Below are positions 35,544-47,657 of a stretch of DNA of 64,000 nucleotides, piece by piece; the first letter of the stretch is position 1; each line of letters starts with the position of its first letter. The stretch is from Lytechinus variegatus (taxonomy: Eukaryota > Echinodermata > Echinoidea > Temnopleuroida > Toxopneustidae). The stretch is from positions 16,105,292 through 16,169,291 of the forward strand of contig NC_054751.1 in NCBI RefSeq assembly GCF_018143015.1. The letters are read 5' to 3'. The notes beneath the pieces are model-generated. The model made no database searches. It saw nothing but the letters and a program-made list of their open reading frames with translations, and had not been told where the DNA came from. Both the position numbers and the translations under genes were made by a program.

Positions 35544-37344
35544 AAATACATAAGAAATTTAGAAACAATAAAATACATAAAGAAAATAAATGTGATTTTG
35601 AAATGTTTTTTGTACATTTGATTAGATTCATATAAAGTGTCTGTGTACCCAAAATTTGCATTTTAGGGGCATTATTGAGTTAGTTAATGCAGAATTTTGA
35701 TTCTACGCATAAATTAGCATAATTAATTAGCAATGAGCTTGTTCGCAGAAAATGATCTTGTAGTTTTGTAGATTATGCGATGGGTAACACTCGTGCCAAT
35801 TTTTTTGCGATCGAGATCATGAGAGGGGCTGAATCAGCCCCCCCCCCCCCCGTCTTCTTATAGGCATCGAAATAGCCTATGTATTTAGGGTTGAAATAGA
35901 TTTAATGTTTATGAGTCTTGTTATTTGCATTGTTTGATAAAAATGTAATTACAAAATTTTTGTCTAAAGTTATCATGCCAATATTCAATATAATTTTCAT
36001 TTATTTATGTATCATATAGCTAATTGAAATATGAAAAAATGTGAATTCTTCACTGTTGCAAGTTAGTTATCAGAGTACTTCTTAAATATAATGCCTGGAT
36101 TGAGATTATCTGCATACTTAAGGTCACTATACAAGGATCCCCATCTTTTTAGGATAATGTTAATCTTTCACATTTGTGAAAGCACACAGGCATCTGATTT
36201 TCTTGTAAAAAAAGCGGGGGGATAAAATAAATTACTGTTACTGAAACAAGGGATAAGAAAATTACTGCTTTTTAAAAATGTATATTCATAATAAGAGGGC
36301 AGCATATTCGTCAATGATAAGTTATGGACATTTCTTCATATTTTGTACAAATTTCAAAATTTTCTACCTTTCCCCCTGCAGGATTGAATCTACTCGTCCG
36401 TGTTCCGATATAGTATGTCACAGAGTCTTCCACAGTGTTACATAGTGTTTTTAAGTGATACCTTGTAAAAAAAAGTTTTGGGAGTATTGCCTCCTATATG
36501 TAATGTAAAACATGCATACTTTACTGTGCAGGTGTGAAATGCAAGAATAAATATCTTGAATGAAACTGAAAGCATAAAAATTTTATTTGATTGCCAGTTA
36601 CACTTGTCGAACATTTTTTTTTATTGAATGTGGGATGATTGAATTTGTCTTCTAATGTACATCTCCTTCGCCTTCTTCCTCTTCTCCTTTGCCTTCTTCT
36701 TCTTTGCCTTCTCCACCTCCTTCCTTTATACAACCATTTTTGAACAGTTTTTTTTATACAACCATAGTTTATACAGTTACACAAAATTTAATCAGAATTG
36801 CATAAAAATCTTTTTACAACCCGCTGTATAAAGCCAAGTTTTAAACATAATTTGTATAAAAATTTTATACAACCTTCTGTTTAAATTTTGAACAACCGAG
36901 GGTTGTATAATTTTCAAACAACAGTTGCAAGGTTCATATAGTAAACAGCGGTTGTATAAAATTTTATTCAGGTTGTATAATTTTGTTTTTTCTGTGTGTG
37001 ACGTGAGTTTCCTTACACAGTATGGTTTCATTTTGATAACTTCGGCCATGGGCAGGAGGAAAGAAGTATAAAATGAACCTTCTAATGACATGATTAAAAA
37101 CAAGGTTGATGATCTCTTTTTTCTTTAAATAACTTTAAATTCAGTCTGATTATTCAAAAAAAATATTCGGAATATAAGGAGAGGTTTTATGTCAGTGTAT
37201 GATAGATAAGATCTTGCTTCTCGACGATACTAACGCTTCAGAGTTGTCCATGGCAGATCGTTTTGTTGTGTCTACCCTCCATTGATGCGAGAGAGCTTAG
37301 CGCCTATACACTTTTCAGAAATTAGCACTTTAACATTATCTTGT
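35544..37344. repeat. 1.8 kb recent tandem duplication, copy B
   Basis: Second copy of 33750-35543, shifted by 1793-1801 bases. Its left junction joins ATCTT to TTAAATACATAAG, so it carries only the right part of the TTAA element. Confidence 0.9.
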
Positions 37345-37465
37345 TGAGACTGGGAAGTTTGAAGTCCAGGATAGTTCACTACTCGAAGTACTAAAGCTCC
37401 TATGAGGTTGGTTGTCTTTGATGTACCCTCGTCAATAGCGGGTCTTCGCTCTTCGACCCCGGGCG

Positions 37466-37570
37466 TACACTGTAAAAAATTAAGTGCTAATTTAGCACTT
37501 ACAGTGCTTGTATAGTGACTGAACTACAGTGCTGAGCGATATTCAGCGCTGAGCGATATTACTCGCTAAT
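37466..37570. repeat. Short palindromic repeat (AGTGCTAATTTAGCACT)
   Basis: CACTGTAAAAAATTAAGTGC is followed by TAATTTAGCACTTACAGTG and two GCTGAGCGATATT motifs. It looks like a small MITE end; the limits are uncertain. Confidence 0.4.
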
Positions 37571-37636
37571 GTTTGTTTTTTTATGGACTGCCTGGTTTTA
37601 CCCCTGTAACAATCATTTAATCATACTATTGGATAC

Positions 37637-38126
37637 TTAAAGGTTAAGTCAACCCCGGAAAATGTTGATTTGAATAAATATAGAAAGATCAAGCAAACAC
37701 AACACTGAAAATTTCATCAAAATCTGTTGTAAAATAAGAAAGTTGTGATTTTTAAGGTTTCGCTTATTTTTCACGACTCAGTGACTTGCAACTGAGAGAG
37801 TCAATGATATCCCTCGAGAAACTTGACTGAACCATGAAATGTTAACACAATGGTAATGTCCTGGGAGGAACAAAACTTGTTTCACAGGACATTTAGGAGA
37901 AAATTCGAATATTTCTCATACTAATAAAAATACAAAAGAAATAGTCTGTGGGTCACGTCATCAGTCATCTAATTTGCATACCGACCCAATGTACATCTAA
38001 CTATTTTGTGAAATTAAGCTAAACTACAATATATCGTAACTTTCTTATTTTACATCCGATTTTGATGAAAATGTCAGTGTTATGCTTTTTGGATTTTTCT
38101 CTTTTTATGGTGGACTTGTCCCTTAA
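37637..38126. repeat. TTAA-flanked palindromic MITE (AGGACAAGTCCACC family), copy 3
   Basis: Starts TTAAAGGTTAAGTCAACCCC and ends GGTGGACTTGTCCCTTAA. It has the same ATCCGATTTTGATGAAA inner arm as the other copies and is more diverged in the middle. Confidence 0.75.
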
Positions 38127-38527
38127 TAATCTAGTAGGCAACGAAAAGGAGATGAACCTATATTTCGAATGTGAAATAAATTTCATTAATTTCTTAATTA
38201 TCATGAACATGGTGAACGTTGAATTAACCGGTAAACCTATACCTCTAATTAGAAGTTTGGAATATGTGGAAGGAAATGAGGTCGTTGTAAATTATCATTA
38301 AGAATGATATCGGTCTTTATATTTCAATTTCGTAAAATGTATTTGTCGTAAGCGCAATCGCAATCTGCTTTACCTCTTTTTTTTTTAATTTGAATATGTT
38401 AATGCATATCTATTTTGTTCTTTTTCAGATTTTTGATTGACGTCTGCGATCAGCGATTCTGATCACACTACCAAATTACAGCAATCAATATTTGGAACGA
38501 CCCGGGAGAGGGCATTTTTGCGAAGGA

Positions 38528-41266
38528 ATGATGGATCCGAAGGGTAATGAAACGCCTCTTTTAACTAAGATTATCCGTCGCTTTAGAGCGCAATGCAACA
38601 AAACCAAACGATGCACGAAATATACTGAAGTAGATTGTTCTTCAAAAGACCAGAATGATACCAACCAAGTACCAAAAGACGCCAAAGGTAATGACTATTG
38701 TGGATGTCACTGTGTTTCTTCTTGTCACAAAAGACCAGGCGGTCAGATTTCCCCTGACTTCATATTCCAGCCAGTCTCGTACAGTGGAAGAGAAGTTTCT
38801 TTCCCAACGACGTTTTGCCAAAACTCTGGAATGCCTGATGATTATTCAGGTTTGTGCAAGTTACTTGATCAGCTTCAAAGGCTTTCCCATCCAAGACCCT
38901 GCAAGCGTGATTCCCAAATTCAAACGGACCCACTACCGATCCTTCCTCCTCTTGGTTTTCAAGAACACATTCTTTCTGAGAATACTAATACGAATAATAA
39001 CAATACAAGTCCCGCTCGAATTCAAACCCTTTATTATACACATGCAGCTAAATTGCACTATCCAACGCAACCTGAAAATAGTAAGCGAGAGTCATTTGAT
39101 CAAGCCAACTCCTCAGAATGTTCCGCAAGTTCAGGTGAGCGAAGGACAAGCGCCTCGCGGACACTAAGTGAACCGTCTCTGCAAAAGGACACACCCACTA
39201 GTCCGGGGGTGGGGAATTTTCAATTTGACCATGTTGACTTTAGACTCAGGACGTCTAGTTGCATGTTAGCGTCACCCACTAGCAGTGATTCAAGCCATCC
39301 CGGTGAGTATCAGCGTAACTTCGTGACTCCTGATCGTGAGCAGTGGGACCAGGAATCCACTTCTACTACGGTGGCCTTTGGCTGTAGATCACTAAGAACT
39401 CAGAGTCAATCTACACCAACCCACGAAACTAACCTGGACGATTTTGTTCTTGAACATAGACGTCGCTCCTTGTCCGATTCTTATGCGTTCGAAGGTTTGC
39501 GGGCGACGCGAAGCGAGAAAAAGAACAAGATGAAGAGAAATGGGTCAGCTAGAGTGAATGGAGTTATTCCGCACCACGAATGTAAAAGGAAATATATGCT
39601 AGCATTGGAGGACAAACATTCTAAGAAAACGGCATTTTCAAGTTTCCTTGATAAAATGCTAAAGCTAAGTCTACTTAGACGATTCAAAGAAAAACCGATG
39701 CAGTACGAGAGGGTGCCCGACCTTAGTAAATTTGATACTCCACGGGCAAGATCACTGAAAGGTACAGTTCACAGAAATGTCCGTTCACATGAGCAGCTTG
39801 ACAAGGCTGGTCTGAGACAACGACGCGCTATTTTATCCAAGACACAAGGAACCAGTTCCGATTGCGGCTACATTGACCCTGATATAGTGTCCCGTAATTT
39901 TAGCAAAAACAACGCGTTTTTTCTTTCCAAGCCGGTTAGGAAGACCATGACTTGCAACTCTTTTGACAACACTGTTCCAAATGGCTCTACAAATGCTAAA
40001 TTATACCGAAGATCCTTACATTTACCTGCCCCTAGATCCTGCGATCTGGCGGATGTTAACGTACAACCAGACAATAATGAATTCTATATGACATTCGACC
40101 CAGATTGGAACCCACCTTGTCAACCATCAACATCACAAATGCCTCTGCACTCACCAGCTATCCCATTAGAATCACACGGAGTGGCGCAGAGGAACTGGAG
40201 ACAGGCCATTGCGGATGGACTGGAGTCATTCTACGAGAAATTTGGCGATGCCACAGAAGACAATGGTTACCAAGTACCCATTCCAAGATCCCGTCTATCT
40301 ATCGTAAGTATCTCTAAATAGGTATTATTTCAAACCGATTGCTCAATCCTCTGATAACTAAAATTAAGATTGAAATAAAATCAAAATAAATTTTCTTTCC
40401 TAAATGATACTTTAGATATTATTATTGATCCAAAGGTTTTCAGATTCCCATTTTATAAATAAGCCAACAGCATGGACCCTTCTTAAATCTAACCTTGTAA
40501 AAGAATTAGTGAAGTTATCATTTCAATCTTAAAATTAATATCCAAGTGCATTTAGGCCTGCCTATAAGTAATTATACTAATTTTCAAAATCTAATTTCAA
40601 TCTCCTTATTCTTGTCTTTTCAAGTCACCGAGCAGACACCTATTGAAGCAGCGCTCTTTGACCAACCAAGACAACCGGAAGTACATGCCGCTGCCACCAT
40701 TACCAAGTGAACACACAAAACAAGACATCTACCAGGAAATCCCAGCCGATTCCGTATTTTTACCTATCCGGACGTCACCGCCGCCGGGTTCCCCAGCTTT
40801 CGGTGTCAACGCTACACACCGGGACAAATATGAGTATCAACCTTGCGATGACATGCATCATGGAACCGTACCCCAATCGAGGTCGAGGTTTGTACCATTT
40901 TCTCCGTCCAGTTTACCAGGTAACCATATGCCATCATCTCGATCATCAGGACATGGAAATGTCTTCTTCCCTGAAGAGCACCTGGTTAAGAAGCTTCCGG
41001 CGGTCTATGAGAATGGAACGCAGAGACGTCCGGACATCATCCCATTGCACCGGACGGACGTTTCCAAAGATGCCATGGTTACGATGGACACGCCGTTACA
41101 CTCTCCTCTGGTGAATGTAGCGCATCGTAAGTTGAGACACACTTCATCGTGCGAATCGGCTTCAGGTTACCATTCTACTTTATCGACAGAACCAAAAGGG
41201 TGTCCTGGAAGGGATACAAAATCTGCAGGAAAAATCAAGATACCACCAATTTTCCTTCAGCAATAG
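38528..41266 (+). CDS. Two-exon gene for an 805-residue, Ser/Pro-rich protein of unknown family
   Basis: Exon 38528-40303 (592 codons) ends at GTAAGT; after a 321-bp intron, exon 40625-41266 follows TTTTCAAG in the same phase and ends with TAG. The start is the first ATG of MMDPKGNETP, because a TGA lies upstream in frame. A probable 5' UTR exon begins after the CAG at 38429. Features: a Cys-rich patch (CGCHCVSSCHK, residues about 59-69), Asn/Ser-rich linkers, RRRSLSDSY-type phosphorylation-like motifs, a basic stretch (SEKKNKMKRNG), a possible helix (KTAFSSFLDKMLKLSLLRRF), a YMTFDPDWNPP block, and a Pro-rich C-terminal half (MPLPPLPSE, RTSPPPGSP) ending IKIPPIFLQQ. There is no signal peptide or transmembrane segment. 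It is probably a disordered intracellular scaffold or regulator, but I do not recognise it. Both frames are free of breaks, unlike every other gene here. Confidence 0.88.
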
Positions 41267-41357
41267 GCGTCATTTGAAAGAATTGATTCATTAAGAGAGG
41301 TTTGTAGACCCCCCCCCCCTGCGGTACTATCCTACTATCCTAGTAGGCCTACTACTG

Positions 41358-41560
41358 TCATGACTGTGCACCAGCTTGGCCCTGGACTCGACGCATCACA
41401 GAGAAAACATATTAAGAGGATACAAAAACGTGCATTTAGCCTGTTTGTGCCTGCTTTCCAAGATGATGACCTCTAGAAGTGCTTAACTTACATGACTTAT
41501 CTACTCCTGACAAATGGAAAGAAGGACTATTATGAGACTAGCGAAGGGCGTGGGTCTTCA
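41358..41560 (+). mobile_element. Decayed LINE reverse-transcriptase C-terminal scrap
   Basis: HIKRIQKRAFSLFVPAFQDD (about 41408-41467) and LNLHDLSTPDKWKE resemble the RT thumb block seen at 15822-16199 (IERIQKRALRLIFPG). It is a short piece with stops, lying within the 3' flank of the 805-residue gene. Confidence 0.5.
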
Positions 41561-41679
41561 TTCTCCCCCTTTTCATGACTGCACTGGCTACCTCCAATTC
41601 GTGAGGCGGTCCATGCACAGACGGTCAATTGCGCATCAGCAACAAGTACACTGAAGTACGCAGCTGCATAGAACATGGC

Positions 41680-41830
41680 AACATTTCATGAAAGGACTTG
41701 TCTCTTATCCGACAAGTCCCATTTCATCCGACAGTTTCCATAGTAGCATTGCTTATTGGCCAATCAAAATGAAGGAAATTTGTCAGATCTGACAACTTGT
41801 CGGACAAAAATATTAATAAAACGCTCCCCA
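41680..41830. repeat. Possible MITE with CCGACAAGT ends
   Basis: TATCCGACAAGTCCC is followed about 100 bases later by the inverted ACAACTTGTCGGACA. The limits are unclear. Confidence 0.4.
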
Positions 41831-42483
41831 GAACGCTGTAGAAAAGCGCAGTCTCACACATTGTCCGACTACTCAACAAGCAATCTTATGTGTAAATAAT
41901 GTATCAAAGGATCATCGTGGGGTTGGACCGTGTGGTGTATTAATTATTACAAATAAAAATGAATGGGCTACATTGTTTTATATCATGATGTTTCCTTTTA
42001 AATTTAATTTTTGTTAACGACACTTTGTACCAAATATAATCATGATAGCCTATACACAATTGTATGCTAATAATAATGGGACATTTTTTTCAATCGGCAT
42101 ACTAACTTGTTTTATCCAATCTTTTTATCTAATTGTCTATAAAATATTTATCCTACTTCCTTACTTATACTTGTTTACCCGCCTTTATTCTATTTGTTAT
42201 TATTTTAATGTTTTTTTTTATTTATGTTTAAGCCATGTGAACCTGATTTATTTACATTGTATATCCTTATAAATTTCTCTTTTTTCCTGCATCCTATTAG
42301 AAAATCTGTCATGGCCTGATGTGCCATTCTTCTTCGCCTTTTCGTGATACATGTACTCTCTAAATACACTAATCTCTAATCACACTCCTTTTGGAGTAAT
42401 GCTAGGGACCAATCCCTTTGGAGCTACAAAAAAGAGTCAATTTACTGATTTCCCCATATGTGTATTTCTATTATATTCTTTTT

Positions 42484-42498
42484 TTTAATTTGACCAAT
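42484..42498 (+). promoter_or_regulatory. Candidate polyadenylation signal
   Basis: AATAAA in GACCAATAAACATTG, about 1.2 kb after the stop of the 805-residue gene. An earlier AATAAA lies near 41951. Neither can be confirmed without transcripts. Confidence 0.35.
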
Positions 42499-42499
42499 A

Positions 42500-43930
42500 A
42501 ACATTGATTTTATTACTTTCGCATGCCATTTTTGTTATGATTATTGAAATTGTATATATTTTGTGTTTTACTTTGTTAAAAAAACTCGCAACTCATTCCT
42601 TTGGGTGCAATTAAATTTTCTTAACAAACCATTTCAATTTCAATTTCTAATATCAATGCCCGTGGCGGTGGAAATGATTGGGCTAACTATCATCTCCGAG
42701 TCAATGTTGATTCAGCCCTCATTCCGAAGTGAAGCTGAGATCGTCTACATTCGATAATAACAGTAAAAAATAATAGCATGTGCTATCCATGGAATTCAAA
42801 AGACGATTATTTGCTTTATAATCCCCCATCGCAAACGAACTTATTTTCATGATTATAGAAAGGAAAGAAAGTAAATGTCTCCTTTGTAAAATGATATTTA
42901 ATTGTGATTATTGAAATTCAGGTAAAACTAAGAAGTTTTGTCTCCCTTGCATGCTTGTTGGTGTATAGGCACCATCATTCATACTCTTACTGACTTTATT
43001 AATGTGTTTTGCTTTAATTTTTCTAATGATGTACTTTTACCAATCAGAAAAGAGCTTTCCAAGTATTTGGAATATGGAATAAAATACCACCATCTTAAAC
43101 AATCCTGTTGTAAAATACCATGATAATTTTCAAACTTGGTGCATTAACCTTGAGTACAAGCCTTTCCATTGAAAGATTTATTATTCACAGTTACAAAACA
43201 AATATTAAATTATGAATAGATGTTAAATTCTTCGAATAATCTGGGCCTCAGATGGCCGCCATTGGTTCGATGTGGGTATATTATAGGTGTATTGCCAACA
43301 CACTTTGCATCAATTCACATGTCTGCATTTGATGGTATTAGTCCTGCAAGCCGCCCAGTGAATCATTGTTATCTGTTAAAGAATTATTGAAAAATATTCA
43401 CTCTCTGTCTGTGTTATATTCTTACTAATCACATGCAATCCCAACCAATCTTTAATTCATGTCATGTTTTGTGTAAAAAAAATATCCAACTGAATATGTT
43501 CAAACTAATTTTATACACACAAATTATTGTACTTGAAGTGTGACAGCAAATAGGTATATATATTTTGTGATACATTTTGGTTTTTTTTTAATACGAGTTT
43601 GATCACTCACAGCAATCAACAGCGCTACTTGAAGCTCTAAGAGTAACTCTATTTAATTTTATATCTTTACCTTGGAAACGTGTATAAGTGACTTTTCGGT
43701 ACCGTGAAATTACATCAAACATCCATTTTCCGTACGGTAAAATAAATGTCAAATTTATATGGTCATTATTTTTAACTTGTTTACGTTCAATATGTAGGAA
43801 ATCGTAACATACCTTATAAACGCCATTCCATATTATTTGTTATTTTATCTATTTTTTGTATTTTTGAAATGTCCAGTTTATTTGCATTATGTAATTTTTT
43901 ACGAATTTGAATAAAATTCACGTTCACAAA
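42500..43930. other. No gene seen
   Basis: AT-rich sequence with no recognisable coding region, inverted repeat or array. Confidence 0.5.
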
Positions 43931-43933
43931 CAC

Positions 43934-44270
43934 TTTTGTGCTTTATTTTATCATCATTTGTCACAATGGGTTATCTCATGTCCGGTGTTTGTGATGGTGT
44001 TGGGAGCACAATTTGGATTGTGTTTTATTTTATCATCATTTGTCACAATGGGTTATCTCATGTCCGGTGTTTGTGATGGTGTTTGGAGCACAATTTGGAT
44101 TGTGTTTAATTTTATCATCATTTGTCACAATGGGTTATCTCATGTCCGGTGTTTGTGATAGTGTTTGGAGCACAATTTGGATTGTGTTTTATTTTCATCA
44201 TCATTTGTCACAATGTGTTACTGTCCGGTGTTTGTGATGGTGTTGGGAGCACTATTTGGATTGTGTTTCC
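43934..44270 (+). repeat. 82-bp minisatellite, four units
   Basis: TCATCATTTGTCACAATG begins at 43951, 44033, 44115 and 44198, so the period is 82-83 bp. Each unit carries CATGTCCGGTGTTTGTGAT and GGAGCACAATTTGGATTGTG. The last unit has small deletions. Overlapping open frames are a by-product of the repeat. Confidence 0.9.
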
Positions 44271-44435
44271 TACCTCTAAAACCTATCCTCATCTAGATCA
44301 CAATATTGACAACTTAACACCAGAGCATGTAGAGTGAGAGACTTTTAGGACCATTTAATGTTTGGGGTTCAAATTGTGTAAAAACCCAATACAACGATTT
44401 TAACACTGAAACGGAAATCACCCATAAGTATTTGT

Positions 44436-44482
44436 ATGACTCTGCCAGGGATCGGATCGAACCCACAACCTCCCGTTCACGA
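44436..44482 (-). repeat. tRNA-derived SINE fragment
   Basis: On the minus strand CGTGAACGGGAGGTTGTGG is followed by GTTCGATCCGATCCCTGG: an anticodon-arm-like segment and a near-consensus B box (GGTTCGATCC). No full cloverleaf and no clear A box were found, so it is more likely a SINE piece than a tRNA gene. Confidence 0.45.
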
Positions 44483-44489
44483 GGGTTCA

Positions 44490-45785
44490 TTTCTAGTCAT
44501 TTCTTACTATATGATATATTGTGATCTAATCAGATGCGACTAAAAGGAAGTGAAATAACCCTTGAGTCCTGCTGACAGGATTAGCAAACCGTGATCAACA
44601 CTTTGTGTGTTCTCTTATTGGGCTTGTCTTATAAATAACTAGTCTAAAATATACCTTTTGAGATAACTATCGACGAAACAGAGAGTGGGTTGTCCCATAA
44701 TTTTATTCATACAGAGATAATGTGATGTTTGTTTATGATAGAACATGTTTTGCTACTCGGTAACACAAATAGTGTGATATGTATGTATTGTGTGGTGAAT
44801 TAGTGTGTTATCATTCAACTGGGCTTCTATTACAAGACTACACATCTCAGAGTGTTGCATAAGCTGGCCAGATGTGAGTAGTTGAGGACTTGTGGTGGCG
44901 CTATTAGGGCAGCTGCAGAGTTATCAATATTGATAACTCTCGGCAGCTGGTCAGGGGGTTGAAACTCCGCTTCTGCATCCCGGGTCAGACATGGGGAAAT
45001 TTTGGAAGGTCAAAAGTGCACACTGCTCCCATTTTTCGCGTACAAGGCTATGGACACCGCAACTTCATGGAACACCAGCGAAACAGAGTGAGAGGCGTGG
45101 TCATAAATTGGCTTGCGGCTGCGCGCACATTGTAAAAATATGCAAATAAGCAAATTGTCACAAATTAGCATAATACGCGACGTGATTGAATATGAAATGT
45201 AATAGAGCTGCGTCTTTGGTAAATTCATGTCACTGATCATTCCCCCGTTCACCCCCCCCCCCCCTCAAGGTATTCAGTTGTTTATTCATCTTTTCTTGTT
45301 TACATATTTTTAATTCTTTCGCGATTATACTACATCAATTAATTCACTTATTTATTTGCTAGATATTTCCCTGGAAGACATTTTGAAAGCTTACAAGAGA
45401 TTCATTATTAGGATTGAACTTAGGGATCTGCTTGCTCTATTCATCAGGTGTTCATTACTGCCCATTATTTTCATTAAACACACCATGAATAGCCACAAAT
45501 ATTTGTTTATCATTTTGGGGGCTGGGGTAAATACTTAAAATGATTAGAAAAATCTGAGCAAGAGAGCAATCAGGTCATTTTGTTTTTATTTTGAAATTGA
45601 AATGAACAATCTGGTGCAAATCTTAAGAAGATTTTTGTTTAAGTCTGAGTTTGGGATGGGAGCAAAAGAGAGCCCAGTACCCCCCCCCCATGTATTTGAT
45701 CTCATCAAGGCTGTCTTAAAGGTCACTTCCAAATAAAATAAAAATTTTGTACCTGTCCACCCCCTATATTTCTCTATCGATTCCA

Positions 45786-45816
<31 letters not shown>

Positions 45817-47500
45817 TCCACACACACACATTCCACATAATCATGCTAGCAAACAGTTATTCTCATTTCATTTTTATTTCATGTCTTTGATTCGGCTGCA
45901 CCTGAATGTCACAGTATGCTATGTTGCAATGGCTTTTATGGGCTATCTTGCCACGAATGTTATTTTGATACTAAATACCTGTTATACTAGTATTATACCC
46001 ATGGATACCCGACATACAGAATCAATCAATCAGTAGCACCATCATATTCCAGTCATATAGAAGTAATCTTCAGTGCCATTTCATCACATCACAGTTTGGT
46101 AGCAATAACATCATCATTACATATCTTTCACGCAATATAAATTGGTGGATTAAGTAAATCACGAATATCAAGATTAGAAAGTAATATTTCAAATTAAAAT
46201 GTTTATTAATTAATAAATTTTTGAATACATGATAAAAATATTTTTTTCTCTTTTTTCTCACCAAAGCATCAAATTACATCAGCAAAATGCCTATAATGAG
46301 TGCAACAGAAATTGCAAGGATATTACAAGAGAGGGGATGTATTTTTTTTGTAAAATCAAGAGAAAAAAATAAGTACGTATATTCACTTACATAGTTATTG
46401 ATAAGCCTTACATAGTCAATATAAGGGGGGCATCAAGGATGCCACAAAAAAGATTATCGATATACCTCTCTCTCAAATTCAGTTACTCAAATATCAAATC
46501 ATTTTTTCAGCATTTGCTGACAAGAAATAGCATGCTAATCTAATCCGGGACACTTCATAAAAAAAGGGGAGCACATTGCCACACTTCTTTGAAGAGTGCC
46601 TTCCCAAATCTGCACATTAGTAAATCAGTAACAAAGTTGCTTATTGTCTATTGTTGTGAAGTGCTGCTAGAGCTGTGTTCTATTTCCAACAATTTTTTTT
46701 ATTTGCAGAGCTAATCTAGTTCATTATACGGGACATCGACAATAGTGTTACAAAAACAAAGATATTAAAAACGAAAAAATATAATGTAACTTTTCAATTC
46801 CCCCAGAAAATGAATTCAACAGCTTAATGTCCAGCAATACATACAGGTTCTTGTTTCATAAGGACTTCAATTATGGTAAATTGGCCCCAAATGTAACTAG
46901 CAACTAGCATGGGAACCCCAATTTTGATCTGTTGCTTTAATGTTTCCATAGTAATTACCAGAATTTCAAAGTTAGAATAGTGGTTAGTCTTAATGAATTG
47001 GAGTCCAGGACTGAGAGTGATTTCTTCACCCTTTGTTCTGTCACATTGTTTTTATTATGCACATTTTTTCAATGAAATCCATTATTTCTTATCACCTTAT
47101 ATATGTCTGTAGGCATGTATGTTACATAGCCCAGACCTCAGTAAAGGCCTATTCTGCATTTTTTAGATTACCAGAATACAACCTATCCCTTTCAAACTAC
47201 TTATATTATTCAAAGTGCTTTTACTACTATAAGTACTCCATGTAGATGATTAGAACACTAATAAAGGGGGGGGGATAAGTGTGCCCTTTGGAAAAATATT
47301 TTAATCTTGTGTGAAACCTATCGACCCAAATATCTATACTCCAATTAATCTTTTTTTCAACAGATGTGTAGTTTAAGCAACATTCAATATGTATTGACAC
47401 ATTTATTTAAATTCATTCAATTTTCTAAATCTGTAATTGCAATGAAGTTACTGCTTGTTGTGAATCTGCATGGTCTTCATATTTCTTCTTGATCTGCCCT
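44490..47500. other. No gene seen; simple repeats only
   Basis: Contains a short perfect palindrome near 44921-44941 (GAGTTATCAATATTGATAACTC), poly-C runs at about 45250 and 45680, and (CT)n followed by (CA)n at 45795-45830. Otherwise AT-rich. Confidence 0.5.
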
Positions 47501-47657
47501 GGGGCCCGTTGCATAAAAATTTTTACCTGAGAAAACTCAGGTTGTTTTTACCGGAGTTTTTGCCCTGTGTTAAAGTCAATGGCAGAAATCAGATTAACCT
47601 TAGTTTTAAAATTTTACCAGAGTTTTCTCAGGTAAAAAGTTTTATGCAACGGGCCCC
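47501..47657. repeat. Palindromic MITE, GGGGCCCGTTGCAT family, copy 2
   Basis: GGGGCCCGTTGCATAAAA at the left is matched exactly by TTTTATGCAACGGGCCCC at the right; inner arms TTTACCTGAGAAAACTC and GAGTTTTCTCAGGTAAA are also exact. This copy is better preserved than 2724-2879. Confidence 0.85.

Noticed and set aside
34721..36784. Arg-rich 87-codon frame present twice
   Set aside because: Encoded by the CTTCTTCCTCTTCTCC tract inside the 1.8 kb duplication; no start context or conservation evidence.
43907..44337. Repeated protein-like frames with MSGVCD and LSQWVI motifs
   Set aside because: They follow the 82-bp minisatellite in all frames and shift with unit length.
44440..44480. Free-standing tRNA gene
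   Set aside because: Only a B-box and part of an anticodon-like arm are present; no acceptor stem or A box could be paired.
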